Origin: Marisa cornuarietis
Lineage: Eukaryota > Mollusca > Gastropoda > Architaenioglossa > Ampullariidae
NCBI GenBank assembly: GCA_004794655.1
Contig: SMMW01000087.1
Span: forward strand, 744,001-808,000
Length of the DNA: 64,000 nucleotides
Reading direction: 5' to 3'
The translations under genes and the position numbers were made by a program. This document shows, one piece after another, positions 1-13,236 of this stretch. Positions within the stretch are counted from its first letter, which is position 1, and the number at the start of each line of letters is the position of its first letter. The notes under the pieces are model-generated. The model did no database searches and was not told where the DNA came from. It was given only the letters and a program-made list of their open reading frames with translations.

Positions 1-1844
1 ATTTTTGTAACAAACTAGTGACAACGCATTATTCTGTTAACCTGCAACAACTTCCAGCTGAATTCCTGTTTAACCCTTCTTCCCTTTCCCCCTTTAATTC
101 TCATCTTCGAGATAATTTGGATTTGTGACATCGATATAATTTACTGTAAACTAATTGTTTCATTTTCTTTATTATTTCGTGGTTATTTGTCTAATTTGAT
201 TAGACACATGAAAGAAAAGTGTTTAAAGTGTGACCTAGGCACATGACAGTTAAATACATCAGTACTGTTACAATCACATCAGAGGCACAGAGCACGTAGC
301 TACAGCTAGAGGGTTAATGTCATTAATCGAGACTAAGCAGGCACAAATATCAAGACTTTTAGGGGCATAACTGAAGCAAAGAGAAGGGAACGATTCGATC
401 CAGTCAGAGACATAAACGAAAAAGTTGCTAAAAATCGTTTGTGTCTTTCAGGGTGTCGAGAATTTGAAATCCGGCGGAAACATATTGTGTACGAACTTCA
501 TCTACTATTGAATATATTCTTTCACTGAAGAACGCGACGATCAAACCATGACAACCGCATTTAATGAGAATTACCAGCTGCATATGCAAACGTCGGGACC
601 TGTGTCTAAGCTTTGACTACATATACATATACTACATATACATATACTACAGGTGGTCATCTGCTTGTGCCTTGATAATCACGCGTGTTTCAGTTCGTTG
701 CAAAAGTATAGACGCACCCTGTTTTCCGTTGATAACTATTGTTAAATGAATGACAAAAAACATAATTATAATCACTTATTTCGACCAGTAAACATAAAAA
801 ACCATTAGATTAGTCAAAACGCCGTAGTCACCATCCTTTTTTAATTTCTGATGCATTCAGGTAATACCGATAATAAATGGAATATTCAGAATAAAATCAG
901 AATATTAACTACTGAAGTATATGATTATTTTGTTTAAAACACTCAATGCTCATGGGGTTTAGCAAGATATCCATACCAATGAAATAGTCTTTCACACGAC
1001 CAAATAAACCGTTTTGCTTCAAAGAGCAATTTATCAAGTTCTGCCATATAAAAAGATTTTTACAATCGGATGTTCATCGTTCATTATTCTAAAATTATCT
1101 ATTCGAGAATCATGGCATATATAAAAGGAATATCTGTTTCATATGACGATTGCTGTCTGCGAAAGTTAACCTTCAACAAATGGACTGAGTTGATTTCTTA
1201 AATGAGAAAAAAAAAATCATTTGGGTGACCTCCATGGTTTTCAGTACCACTGGCAACATTTTTTGCTAACATAGTTATTCCTCAAACTAGTAGTTCCAAG
1301 ACGATATCACTTGGGTTCAGCTGTAATAGTAGGATTGAAATTACATTGCCAACATGCAATCATAGTAAAGAAACACACCATTTTAGTATTCTTTACTATT
1401 TCTTGCCTTGTTCTGAGTGACCTCACACAGACGGTTATACTTTTCAGCAATATAATGATTCCATTTGTTTTTCAAGGTACATCATAAACGACTGGAAAAC
1501 TTAACGATATTTCAGGCTGGTCAGCAGAAAATACAGGTGTAAGAGAAAACGCTTGCGAATCCAAAATGTCTTTAAAGACTGTAGAAAAACTGAGAAGAAA
1601 TTCCCAAATATTTCTTGCCAAAATGAGTCATTCGCTACTCATCCGCGTGTATTGATGGGATGAAGAGAAATGCCAAGACTACACAAGCGGGATTCGAGAA
1701 AGAGAGGTGGTCATTTATTTTGTTGCACCGAGGGGAGAAGACATTTTTGGCATTCCTTAGCTCCTTTACTGCTTATTTTTTTAATATTTGTCCATACTAC
1801 CTCCTTATGATTATCAATAACAGTTAACTATTTTGTAGTGTACC
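1..1844. other. AT-rich intergenic stretch
   Basis: No gene is recognised. The only open frames are short and lack family motifs. A small tandem repeat of a TACATATACATATAC unit lies near 618-650. Nothing resembling a splice-bounded coding exon was found. Confidence 0.5.
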
Positions 1845-2449
1845 TCAGCAAGGTATAATGCTGTAGGCGCGTCTGTACTTTCGCAAAAAAAAGTGATTGT
1901 TATTGGCTGCATTACTAGTACTCTTCGCGTAGTCACCTTCATTATTCGCAGCCATTTTCCCTCTCATCCCCCGCGAAGACATTTCTTTGGAAGCACAAAG
2001 CCGCCGTGCCTTATTTAAGTACAAGAAAACCGAACCCAAATTTAGAAATGGAAATGTCACGAAGGTGGCTTTCGTGCCATTGGCTGCTGAGGAAGATGGT
2101 GCGCAGACACAAAATAGATCCTGCTGCCCAGTGACAGCTTCTATTTCCCTTGTAAAGTCAATTTGTGAATGTGTGCGCTGAATGCGTGCGTGCGTGTGCG
2201 CGCGCGCCAGAGCGTAGGAAATTACCACAATGACGAAGTCCGGGGAGGGGGGGGTTTGGGGGGAGGATCTCTTCGCAACCTTTTACTTCACGTCAGTTGT
2301 AAACAACGCCCTCTCTGCACTCTCTTTCGATCGCTAAATCAAAGCCTATCAGCCGTGCCTGCCTCTCTGCTTGCTTGTCTGCCTTCTACCACCATTACCA
2401 CATCAACAACCACATCAACAACTACTACAACAGGCACTCACTTTCTTTG

Positions 2450-2493
<44 letters not shown>

Positions 2494-3500
2494 ACCGTGT
2501 GCCAGGCTCTCTGTTCACCCTACGCCATTGTCAAAGACAAGTTACCTTGGCTGCACAGCCACACTGTCTCCATTTTTTTTTTCAGCAGCTGCAGAATGTT
2601 TGGACGTGCAAGCCACGAGATTCCAGGCTCCCGACCCTTGTCCACCCTTGCGTTTCTGTGCAGTCGCCAGATGTTTCCGCCCTTCCTCGCGTCAAAGGCA
2701 AAGGTGGGTGGTACGGAGGGTTTAGGTCTTGGAGGGAGGTGGGAGTGGAAGGTTGCTGGGGGCTCGGACCTCCTCTTCTTCTTTCTCCTTCCTCCCTCCT
2801 TCCACGTCGACTTTCCTCCGCGCTGGCTGGCTGGCTGGCTGGCTGCGACGGCTGCTTTGCGACAGGTAACCAGCGTAGAAAGATGTCCAGGAATTCCAGA
2901 CAAATTGGTGTTTGTCACTGGCACCAGGCAAAAGCTCGCTCCTCTCTTTCTCTCTCACACACAAGCGCGTGCACGTTCGCACGCACGCACGCACACACTC
3001 ACGCACATAAACACGTGCGCGTCCGCCGCTACTAAAAGACGGACACACAGATGGCTGCAGCAAGCCACAGTAGCAGCAGCAACAACAGAAGCCGGCAAGA
3101 CGACGACGACGACACCCAGAGGCTTTGTCCCCTGCTAGCCAACGCACGTGTCCCTTATTTGTTGATGGGGTTGTTTTTTTTGGTTTTTTTTTTTTGGTTT
3201 TTTTTTTAGTTGTCCGTGCCGCCGCCTGGGCGGCCGTCTTGCTGGTGCCAGTGTCGGTGTGGTGCTGGTGCTTGCTGGCTCGACCCTGTCTTCATTTGCT
3301 CCAGCCAGCGCCAGCCTAAAGACTCTGACGGTCACACACATACGCGCGCGCATTCACTGTCGTGTGCACACGCGACGCGCCGAGTCGCTTCAAACTACCA
3401 TCAGCAGCAACCTACACTTCAGCTGCAAGACCGGCAACGAGGGGAAATCTGCCGTTGCGATATCCCCTGAGTACAAACGGCTCTTGAGAACAAAATAATA
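1845..3500. other. GC/CpG-richer low-complexity tract, possible promoter region
   Basis: The sequence becomes clearly richer in G, C and CpG than its surroundings. It carries CA, CGA, GCTGG and CAGCAG simple repeats. Several frames stay open for 100-290 codons on both strands, but their translations are low-complexity (HTHTHT, TTTST, cysteine or arginine runs) and overlap one another, so I do not call a protein. A CpG-type promoter or a 5' non-coding exon of a gene outside the recognised set is a reasonable alternative. Confidence 0.35.
2453..2491. repeat. (CA)n microsatellite
   Basis: About 19 perfect CA dinucleotides inside the GC-richer tract. Confidence 0.95.
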
Positions 3501-6500
3501 TGGGTACGCATGGGTAAAAAGTGGAAAACTGTAGGATAATTCATTGTGTTTGCAGCCTGGTTGCGCAGAGTGGAGGGGTCATAAGGTGAAGGGCGGTGAT
3601 TGACCTTGCAGCCTCAGTTGAGAGGCTAGATGAGACAAATTTAAGTGAGGGTTAGCTATGACCTGATCATTATCTTGCCCGTCTTTTATATTTTCGTTTA
3701 ATCGAGACAGAGGATCACCGTTGGCTGAAAATCTCTCTGTTCTCGCTCTTCTCTATCTTCTCTCTCTATCTCTCTTTCTCGTGGTAATTCCTTCGTGTCC
3801 ATGCCCGTAGTTGTACAAATGAAGCATGAGGATATGAAACTGGTAAGTAATGCTGTAGTTCACACATTTTTTGACCACTTGGAACACTTTGTGTGGTGCA
3901 TTGTATGGCCAGTGGCGGACTGCGGTGCATATAGCTGATCGTGTGTGCACGCGAGCGCATGCATTCGTATATGACTCTGTGTGTGTGTGTGAGAGAGAGA
4001 GAGAGAAAATCAAGAGAGTGTGTGTGTGTGAGTGAGAGAGCAAATCAAGAGAGAGAGAGAGAGTGTGTGTGTGTGTGTGTGAGTGAGTGAGAGAGAGAAT
4101 CAAGAGTGTGTGTCTGTGTGTGCGCGCACGCCTGAGAGAGAGACTGAGTGTAGGAGAATATTAGCATGCGTGTGTGTTCGTCAGTGTGCACATTTGTAGT
4201 CGTGGTGTGTGTAGTTGTAATCGTTGCGTATTTGTACGCACTCCACCGAATGCATGTCGTCCTCCGAGAACATCATTACTATCATAAAATGCAAATTTGA
4301 AGACTGAAGTTTTGTACTTAATAATCTCCTTGAGTATTTCTATTTGTGGTGTGGTTGTGTGCGAGTGAGCGCAGTTCTGGGAATCACTAAGATGTAGAAA
4401 TAGAGGAAATGGCTATGGCTAATGAACAAGAAGCTTCGTTAGGCTCTCGCGTGAGGCCAACTCACAGACTGGAGCTGTTTCAGATAATTGCCTTTGCTCG
4501 ATCCCAAGTCCCAATGACACGAATCTGTGGGAAATTTGAAGAAATGCGATGTCTAGAGCCTGTCACTCAATCCCTGGCAGATTCTTGCAGCGAGTTAGCA
4601 AACTAACTATTTTTACTAGGCGTTCGTCGACCTGTTCCTAATCTGTTTTTCTGTCTGCTCGTCTGTAGCCTTATCATATAGTCTTAGCACACCTTTTACA
4701 AACCATCTAAAATATTAGCATGTCATTATTACGCGACAACCTAGTAATTTATTTTACATAAAAGGCCGCGAGACAAAACAAAAACTTCAAAATCATTTGG
4801 ATGAAATTTATTAGACAGGAAGACGAATTCTAATTTTTCCGATGACGTGTTTCAAAAACAAAAAATCAGAATTATGCGTTCGAATGCCACTGTTAAAGAC
4901 CTTATTGTCACTCGATACAAAAGTCGATGTAAAGGAACGAGCTGCGGTTTACCCGCGTTTTGAAAGGCGCATCCTGCTAAACGTGAATACCACGGCCAGA
5001 GAACAAGCAGATTACTCCTGTTTTCGTAAATGTTTGCAAGCTATCGTCTAATTACTTCTTGCCCAACCTTTGATACAACACGCAGGGCAGGGATCGATGG
5101 AGCCGAGGGTCGCACGTGTCACGTGGTTATGTTCGGTTGCTACTGGCTATAATTAGCGCAACTAACAATCCTGTGGGATTGTGAAATTCCTCTCGTCTGC
5201 TTAAATCCTCCGGCGCTGGAGGTCGTGTTTTCGACACCGACTCCATCACACGGGGTTTTTTTTTTTCCTGTGTGTAAAAGTAAACCCCTGTTGACAATTA
5301 AGGTGTGTCGAAACAAAACACAACGTCAATGACCTGAGGCAGGCGGTAACAACATGGCGGATCAGGTGTTGCGCAACATTATTACGTAACCGGAGACTCT
5401 TTTGCACACGAGGCGAGGGATTTCTCGACTTCATGTTTTTGTCTGTACAATCAATAGGAAAGACATAATGAGACGTTGTGGTGGCTAAAATAATACTGAA
5501 CACAATTGAATATGTTATCTTCGCCATCTAAGGCCTGAAATCCCTGTGTTCTAATGTTTTATATAACCTCAGTCTGCGCAACAGGCCTCGTGAGTGCATG
5601 GGTCAACCAGTTTGAGTCAACATCTGGAGTTCCTTATGCAAGCCTGTACCTTTAAAAAAAACCGCAAGTTTAACTAAAAGCATATTTGAACGGTTTGATA
5701 CCCATTTTTAACCAACGTGCATCATTCTAGAATCTTTCTTTTTTCATTCCCCACAACACATTTATTTTCTGCAAACTTACTTCTTTTGTAGCAATCAAGT
5801 AAAAGATTATCTAATTAATATTTTAGGAACCACATTGTTTTATAAGCTTTCTGACACATGTCTCCATCAATGTATGTATCAGGCAGCCATGGACGGTCCG
5901 TTATAGGTCTAATTTAATCATGAGCTAATCACCGGCTGCATTACTGGGCCAGGAATAAAATAAGAATTGGGATTATACCACATACAGTAAGTTAATAAAG
6001 CCATTTAGAGAACTCTCCCCTACGCCTGATAGACATTATCACAGACTTCTACGATCTCAATACATTATAGCATTATAGCATCGTCTGCTGCTGCAGTAGC
6101 CCATTCCCACAATCCTCCTCTGCAGTACGGAGACCCAGCTGTTACGTTCTTGTCAGAGTGTTGGTCGGCTGTCCTGGGTTCAGATCTCCTCTGCGACACC
6201 TTGTTTACAAGCCCAGCTGCTTGCCGGCGATAACAGAGTTAGTTACTTGCTCGAGGCAAAAAAACAGTCCCTCCACCCATCGTCTGCAGTCAACAGCTTA
6301 AGTCAAGCGAAGCGTAAAATGCTTGAGTCTGCTGGTTCTTCGCAATCGGGATGAACCAGGTCTGCACAACTACATAGCAGTGCTCCACAACATCGTCACA
6401 CACGGACAGACTTGCTTCACACTATCATACTGTTACATCCCTGCACACACACACACACACACATGGAAAACAAAACGTCGCATGTACTTTTCACTCCGCT

Positions 6501-6950
6501 GAGCATTTCAAAAGGTCATTCAATAGAAATAAACGGTTACCATGCGCAGAAAACATTCAAACCGGTTCTTAATTTAGATTAATAGCAATTTTAATGAACT
6601 GGTTATTGCGAACAGCGATACAAATCAACTGGGTGCTCTGAACAAAATGAGTCGTGATCATCGTCTGCTGCCGGACTGGTTTTCATGAGAGGTCTTGAAA
6701 TTGTTTTCAGTCGTCAGTCCCAATGGCAAGTCGGCTTCGCTAAGTTTAGTCCGATTATTAGTGGACTTGCCGTTTGAGACCGCCGACTCAAGACCTCACA
6801 TGCAGACAAGACAACAAAGAATATTGAAACGTCCTGGCGAAAAAAGTGGGTTTACCGCTAGATCCGACTTAAGACTCCTCATGCAACCCTGCCCAGCTGC
6901 TGCTACACATCTGTTCTTAGGGCTACATTCAGTTCACGTGGCGAGAACCT
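3501..6950. other. Intergenic stretch
   Basis: No gene is recognised. Short ORFs (for example 4409-4606, which has a good start context but no family motif) are compatible with chance. The stretch holds a GT/GA microsatellite mosaic near 4 kb and a short CA run near 6445. Confidence 0.5.
3977..4145. repeat. Interleaved (GT)n/(GA)n microsatellite
   Basis: Blocks of GT and GA dinucleotides alternate. The phrase GAGAATCAAGAG, or close forms of it, recurs between blocks, which suggests segmental duplication within the array. Confidence 0.9.
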
Positions 6951-8330
6951 CTTTCTGGTAAGAAGCAGGAGTCGAGCCCGCAGCGTCACGTGTCCACGTA
7001 CACATCACGTTGTCTGATCAACTGCTGACCTCATAAAGGTTAGTCTCTTCTTTTTTTTTTCGTTTGTGGCTCGGGTCAGGGGCCACAGCTGCGGGCATGG
7101 ATGACGTAAGAGACTCCCGTTGCTCAGTTGGTGTGACTCACACAATCTCGCTCGCTCGCTTCAGCCCCCTTCCTATCTCGTGTTCTCTCCCCTCCCCCCC
7201 CCAACCCGTAACCTTTTTCGAGACCAATCTCTACCGCCTCAACCCCACCAGCCCCTGGACAACAGGTTGTGGCCATGCATATTGGCGAACGAAGACTGGC
7301 GATAGCATTACAGACTATTAATCTTCACACTTTTTTTTTCTTTTTTGGGGCAGACGTGTCTGACTAGCCCTCTCACATTGAAGCAGAAACAAAACTCATG
7401 CAACCGCCTGCGTCATCACATGGGAATTAATTTCGACTGCGTCAAAATCCTTTTCTATTGGTCTGTTATCTTCCCATAATCATATTCTTTCATATTCTGT
7501 GATATTCCTGGTCGTGTCACTGCCAGTGCCAGTATTATTACTGTTCCGGGTGCATCATTTCTCACGTCTCTAGAAAGCATTACAGCCTCTTCATTGAGAA
7601 AAATACGGTAGAGCGCTTACCATAACTTATCATCTGCTACCGCAAACTGAACTGTAAACGACTCTTCCTGGTGTGAAAATGTCTCTCTCGGCTCTGCAGG
7701 GACCGCATTGCAGAATTGTTTGGCACCGCGACAAATAGGAGACACACACACACACACATTTTTTTTCTTTTCGTCATTCGTTCTGGAATAAAAATGCAAT
7801 ATGATCAGATAATGGTATGAGATGGGAAAGGAGGGAGGGGGTAGCTGCGCCCCCTAGACCCGATTTTAAGCAAAAGGGAAGAAGCCGAACAGCACTCCGC
7901 TGTTGTCCCTGTCGTGTGCCAACGTTTCCCGCGAGGTTTGGCCTCCCAGCAAGATGAGATTTGTCTCCCCTCAGCCCCGGCTCCACCGCCTGATGGATGT
8001 GCAGGCAGCTCTTCCTGCTGAATAATTTTGACTTAAGGAGGCGCGAAGCGGGTACCCGTGTTTGCACGCACTCGGAACACCACTGAAACGGAGGCGCCAG
8101 ATGTGAGTGTGGCAACATTGACGTCTGCCATCGACTGGACGGCGCGGCGCGCAATAAATCCTGCGCGGCGCGTGACTCGTTAATATTCAGGAGCTGCGAC
8201 GTGTCCCCCAGTGTCCCGCGAGGCTGTCGTTGAGCGGATGTGACGTCTCCGGTAGTAACCGTCTATGTCACATGACTGGGATGTAACTGAAGGCAACGCA
8301 AGGAAGTGACAAACGTCACGGCTGTTTTTT
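6951..8330. other. CpG-richer tract, possible promoter region
   Basis: CpG dinucleotides are denser than in the flanks, most strongly at 8130-8230, where GCGCGGCGCG-type words occur twice around 8143-8172. A 126-codon minus-strand frame (7774-8154) has no recognisable domain and I do not call it. No gene start can be tied to this tract. Confidence 0.3.
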
Positions 8331-9281
8331 TTTTTTGTTTGTTTGTTTTGTTTACTCTGAATGACGCCGATGTGTAAACACAAACAGTTGACTATTACCT
8401 TTCAAAAGTCATCCCAAATCAGACGGTTTGACAGCCGAATATAAAGATCCTATTAGTATGTCGTAAAAATACATAATTTGTTTTGTTTTGTTTTTCTTTT
8501 TAGAATAACACATTCTACGTTCGTACGTATCTCATCACTCATGGCCCCAGTTGATGCAACAACTTCGACCACGTGCTACTAAAGTGCTACCATATTCGTG
8601 ACGTTATAGGTCTTTACTTTTTTTCAGCGAGAACTGCGATGTTCAAAGGTTTGTATCGCCATGAACTGAACAGATTTTTTTAAAACAAATTTTTGGAATC
8701 CACGGAATTGCTATCTTTAAATGAACTAAACCTACTCATTTGAAAATGATTTTCGGGGGATGAATGCTCGGGTTTAGCCTTTAAAGCCTTATTCGGTTGT
8801 AAGCTCTATCGCGTGATTTGTCTGTTTGTGGCGTGATCATTTTGCCTAGCACATATCGAATTTAGGAGTCCAATATATACATATATTATTTTTATGAAAA
8901 ATCTGTAGAAAAAAACAGTGAACAGGAAACGCGGGTATGTATGTAATGCTAGACATTGCCAGAGAACATGCGGATCAGCCAAACCACATTCGCAAACAAA
9001 CACGGAACTGTGTGGTTGTCACGTAAACGCTAGGACTTGCATGTGACCTGAGTTGTTAGTCCACTAGAAAAGTAAATTGATGACAAGCTTCCGAAGAGAG
9101 TAAATTAAAACAACAAAAACAATCTTACGAATGATACGTTAAAGTGTTGACACCACATTATGGCACCATGTCATATCACACAACATTAGCGACAAAACAT
9201 ATGATATGGTTGCCTGTTACACCACCATCCGACAAACAACGCATAACAGGGAGAACAGGGTGATCTGCGCGTTCTTCATGC

Positions 9282-9319
9282 CAGCTGTGTACTCTGGCAG
9301 CTGTCTACCATGGCAGCTG
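9282..9319. repeat. Three CAGCTG words at exact 16-bp spacing
   Basis: CAGCTG occurs at 9282, 9298 and 9314, each inside a related 16-bp unit of the form GGCAGCTGTGTAYYMT. This is a tiny tandem triplication whose core is the E-box palindrome. Whether it is regulatory is unknown. Confidence 0.6.
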
Positions 9320-10041
9320 TGTATCCTGACGATGGTATTACAAAGCCAGCGCTACTGAATAAGTTATGCTCAAACGTCTGGGCTTAGTCTCTTCTGCACG
9401 ATAACAATATTCCTAAAACTGCAGTGAACTGAGTTTGTTCCCTTCCCCAGAGTTACGGTCCTTATGGAGATAGCAATTCTAAGACAAATGTAGGCTTGTT
9501 GTTATGGCAAAGGTTTCAGTAACATCTGTTCAAAGGTCTGGCATCAGCAGCGGCCTTCAATGAAGTCAGAGGTAAATGCTGCCACGTGTACTTTTTCTAA
9601 ACCCCCAAAATTACTTCTAAAAATAAAAATCTCGTGCATTTGTGAAACTTTAATGACAGCAAACTTATTAAAAAAAATGTTAGCAACTTCGAGCCTAATT
9701 TGACCTTTGATTTGGGATGAGCTTTTCGACTGGCCACGATAGCAGTAACAGAATTCTGCAGACTTTGCGTTTCTTTGCAGATCTATAATTACCGTTATGT
9801 TTTATCACAAACTTATGTAGTAGGTGTGCCTTTGCGTGTGTAAAACTTCATTAAAAATGATTTCATCTTCAAATCGGTGAAACCACTTAAAACTGTTTTT
9901 ATGGGACATTTACCTAAATTGATTTAGTTTATTCAAACCACTGATAGTTTTTCCACTGTTTAACAAACGGTACAAGATGCTTGAATTGTTTTCACTACAA
10001 TCGACCACTAAATAGAATCAAACCCCTATTTTATTTTTAGC

Positions 10042-10044
<3 letters not shown>

Positions 10045-10115
<71 letters not shown>
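10045..10115. repeat. (TG)n microsatellite
   Basis: About 35 uninterrupted TG dinucleotides. Confidence 0.97.
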
Positions 10116-10117
<2 letters not shown>

Positions 10118-11878
10118 ACCCGTTACCGCCTACACTTTCTTTCAATGTCCATGTAATTCACAGGCAGTAACTCTTCACCTGTGATTTCAGACGAAACGCA
10201 TTCGAGCTCATTTCACGACCTAATGTCACAGCAAAGGGAAGAATGCCTCTGAACTGAAAACATCGCAAGCAGCAGCATTGTGTTCAGGTGTTATTTAAGT
10301 GACAGATGCCAAAACACGTTTGCACTTCGAAACACTCTACAGACATCGTTTTGTTCGCAAAATTAAAAAGCAGTTATTCAATAGTCTCCGGAAGTTGTAA
10401 TATGCATGTAATGTCTTTTTTTCGCCAAGCTCAAGCTTGTGCAAGAATTTATTACAAGAATCGAAACTGCTGAGTCTGACTGCAGCAGACGAAGTGCCAA
10501 AGACAGACGGAGAAACGAGAACTGGAAATAAAAAGTCAAACGTCAAAGACTAAAGAAAATAAACTAAACGTTGAGTTCATGGATATAATGCTACCGAAAG
10601 TCATGGGTCAGTGTAGCCATCAAGATTACTATGTCAGACAGCAACATTAACGTGCCAGCGAATCTTTAAGGTTAGTCTCGAGGGAGCAGATACGTTCTGT
10701 CTCGTGCACGCATATCCAGTAAAGTTGATCTTAAATCGCTGGCTTCTAGGAAAGACTGATTTTCTGAAACTTCTGAGTAATTGTTAACCTGGATTGAGAT
10801 CACCCTGGTCATGTAACAGGCAAGAGATGACAAGGAAGAAGACGAGAGATGACCAGAGACAAGAAAAGACAATCGAAAAGAGACTTAGACAACGAAAGAC
10901 AATCGTTTGAAACAACGGAAGACAAGAGGGTTTATTTATAACCCAGTGGTAGCACTTAGAACAAAGAATCAGACAAAACAAGGAGAACATAATTGGTGTG
11001 CGGCCTATTAGGCGTATTAGGCTGTGCAGTGAAAGCTACAAGTGTGAATGTTGGGGAGGGGGGTTAGTGTTAATGAGGTGTGAGTTGGAGGTAAAGAGAA
11101 CCACAAGAACAGGAAGTACTCAGGAAACGGCAATGATTGAAAACGTCCTTTGATCGAACGCCAAAGTGGTCAGGTGCGCCTGGTCTTCAACGGTCTTTTT
11201 GATTCGAGATGCCCTTTAAATTTCCGTGAGAGCAGTTTTATGTAAGAAATGTAAGATTTATGTAGGAAATGCGTTTCATTGCAATCATGCTCCGCCAAAA
11301 GTACAAAAATTACACCTGTGACGGGCGTTGACCTCACACCGGGGATGTCGCACTATCGTCACAGTGACTAACACGTTTCAGAACCACAAATGTCATAGGA
11401 ATTGAGTCACCGTCCGGGCGGTTTTCTAGCATCTGGATGAATAACTGACCACACACTTCCTGGTAGGGTAAGAAAGTCGAGGGAGTGGAGAGGGGGGGAC
11501 CTCTTTAAGTGGGTTTGGTTAAGTGGAGGAAAAGGGTAGGGGGAGATGCTTAAAGAAGCTGGACAAGGTCCAGCAGATACCTATTAAAGCTGAGATTGTC
11601 AGACTCAACCCACACTGTCAAGTCTCTGTCTTTTGCGGTCAGTGTTTTGAGATGTGTGATGTCATGCGCTGAAAATATTTGACTTCTGTGAGTTATCTCT
11701 GACCTCAGGTGCCACGTTTTAGGGCTGACAAAGGGGAAGCCAGTCTCGGAATGAAGACTTTTGTGAGTTTTCTTGTCACACCAATGTTTTCATACAAGTT
11801 ATATCGACGGCAGTTGCTAATATTTACCAGACGCAGCAGAAATAATAAATCATAATAAATGATTGATAGAAGTTACCG

Positions 11879-11882
<4 letters not shown>

Positions 11883-11914
<32 letters not shown>
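11883..11914. repeat. (CA)n microsatellite
   Basis: About 16 CA dinucleotides. Confidence 0.95.
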
Positions 11915-11915
<1 letters not shown>

Positions 11916-12292
11916 TGCCCAGTAATCTTTTGCATGCATACTCATAATCCGCGCCTCTTAAAAAGCGAAAATAAGCACCAGTCTTGGACTCTAATGAAGA
12001 AGAACACTGGAGAAATTATTGTACAATCTGCACACAACTATCTACAATATTCTGTTCATCTCTGCCATTGTCAGCCATTTAAATCGGACTTTCCGACGGG
12101 ATCCATTAGTGCCCAAGAACTAGCCGGCAAAAAGCGGTGCGGTTGACGTTGACACGTGACCTCATATTTCCCGGTTCGTTCCCTCCGCCTCTAGGAGTCT
12201 TTCTCATTACACTGGGCGTCTTTCCAACGTGTTGACTCCGCCTTCTTGCCATCCACCGACGTCTTCCGTAAGCATATGTCCAATAATAGAAA

Positions 12293-12296
<4 letters not shown>

Positions 12297-12382
<86 letters not shown>
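12297..12382. repeat. Long (TG)n microsatellite
   Basis: About 43 uninterrupted TG dinucleotides. It is bordered on both sides by near-identical direct repeats of about 20 bp (12274-12295 and 12393-12412). Confidence 0.97.
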
Positions 12383-12384
<2 letters not shown>

Positions 12385-12470
12385 TCAAGGAAATATCCAA
12401 CAATAGAAAACTGGACTCGCAAGTTTGTGTGAGAGAGAGAGCGTATTCGCGTGTATTTGCTTATATATAT

Positions 12471-12506
12471 AGAGAGAGAGAGAGTGTGTGTGTGTGTGTG
12501 TGTGAT

Positions 12507-12553
<47 letters not shown>

Positions 12554-12582
12554 TTGTGAGTGTGTGTGTGTGTGTGTGTGTA
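12471..12582. repeat. Compound GA/TG microsatellite with a GATTGTGAG interruption
   Basis: A GA block is followed by TG blocks. The TG tract is interrupted twice by the same nonamer GATTGTGAG, showing that a larger TG-plus-interruption unit has been duplicated. Confidence 0.9.
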
Positions 12583-13236
12583 TTTTAGTGTCCATGCGTG
12601 CGCGTGTGCGTCTGGATGGAAGGGGGCCCTGAAGCGCAGACGTTGTGGCCAGGGGGTCCACAGCAGTCCTTTGAGATTGCTGTCTAGGTCATTTCCTGCT
12701 TCGGAAAAAAAAGGTGTACAGATGTCTGGAAAAGTTCTCTTAAGAGATGAGGAAAATAAGGTGCCAGAAAAAAGGAGAAAAAAAAAACTTCATGCAAATG
12801 GACAGGTGGATCACTCGGATGAAAACTACATCACAAAATGACAGTGAATGTGCCTGCACGTTAAGATGCTAATGACCGCTTGAAACATTAACGATTGGAT
12901 GACAATAGTCTTCGCTGACTGGACAAAAACGTATTGTCTCTAAGGTTCTGTCACAAGCTTTCTCGTGAGAAAACCATCGTAACAGTAACTGGTAACTTTT
13001 GAGTAACTCGTTACACCTTCACGTAGCTCGATCTTGGCACCTGCAAACACCTGGTGACTGGAGTCCTGATTTTTTATGAAATACAGTACTAACGTTCAGC
13101 ATAAAATCACTCTACATCTTTGTTACCTTGGCATGTGCAGTACATTATTAGCACAATAGTGATCTACACTGTTCCCCTTTGCTGCACTTGAAGAGAATCG
13201 CCGTTTTCTGTGAAGTACCCGCTCTTGTATTCGCTA

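Larger units (their letters stand above)
8331..13236. other. Intergenic stretch with microsatellites
   Basis: No gene is recognised. The content is AT-rich DNA, a purine-rich imperfect repeat near 10800-10930, and the long TG/CA microsatellites listed separately. Confidence 0.5.

Noticed and set aside
2169..3147. Long overlapping ORFs (up to 288 codons) on both strands
   Set aside because: The translations are low-complexity and derive from CA, CTT and GCTGG repeats. Frames on opposite strands are equally open and no domain is visible.
4409..4606. 65-codon plus-strand ORF with a good start context
   Set aside because: No family motif, splice context or codon signature supports it; its length is compatible with chance.
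6100..6240. Possible tRNA-derived SINE (GGGTTCAGATCTCC)
   Set aside because: Only a B-box-like word is present; no convincing A box at the right distance.
7774..8154. 126-codon minus-strand ORF
   Set aside because: It lies in CpG-rich DNA where stops are rare; no domain and no conserved motif.
12191..12661. ORFs made of repeating Cys-Val or Thr-His residues
   Set aside because: They are direct translations of the TG/CA microsatellites.
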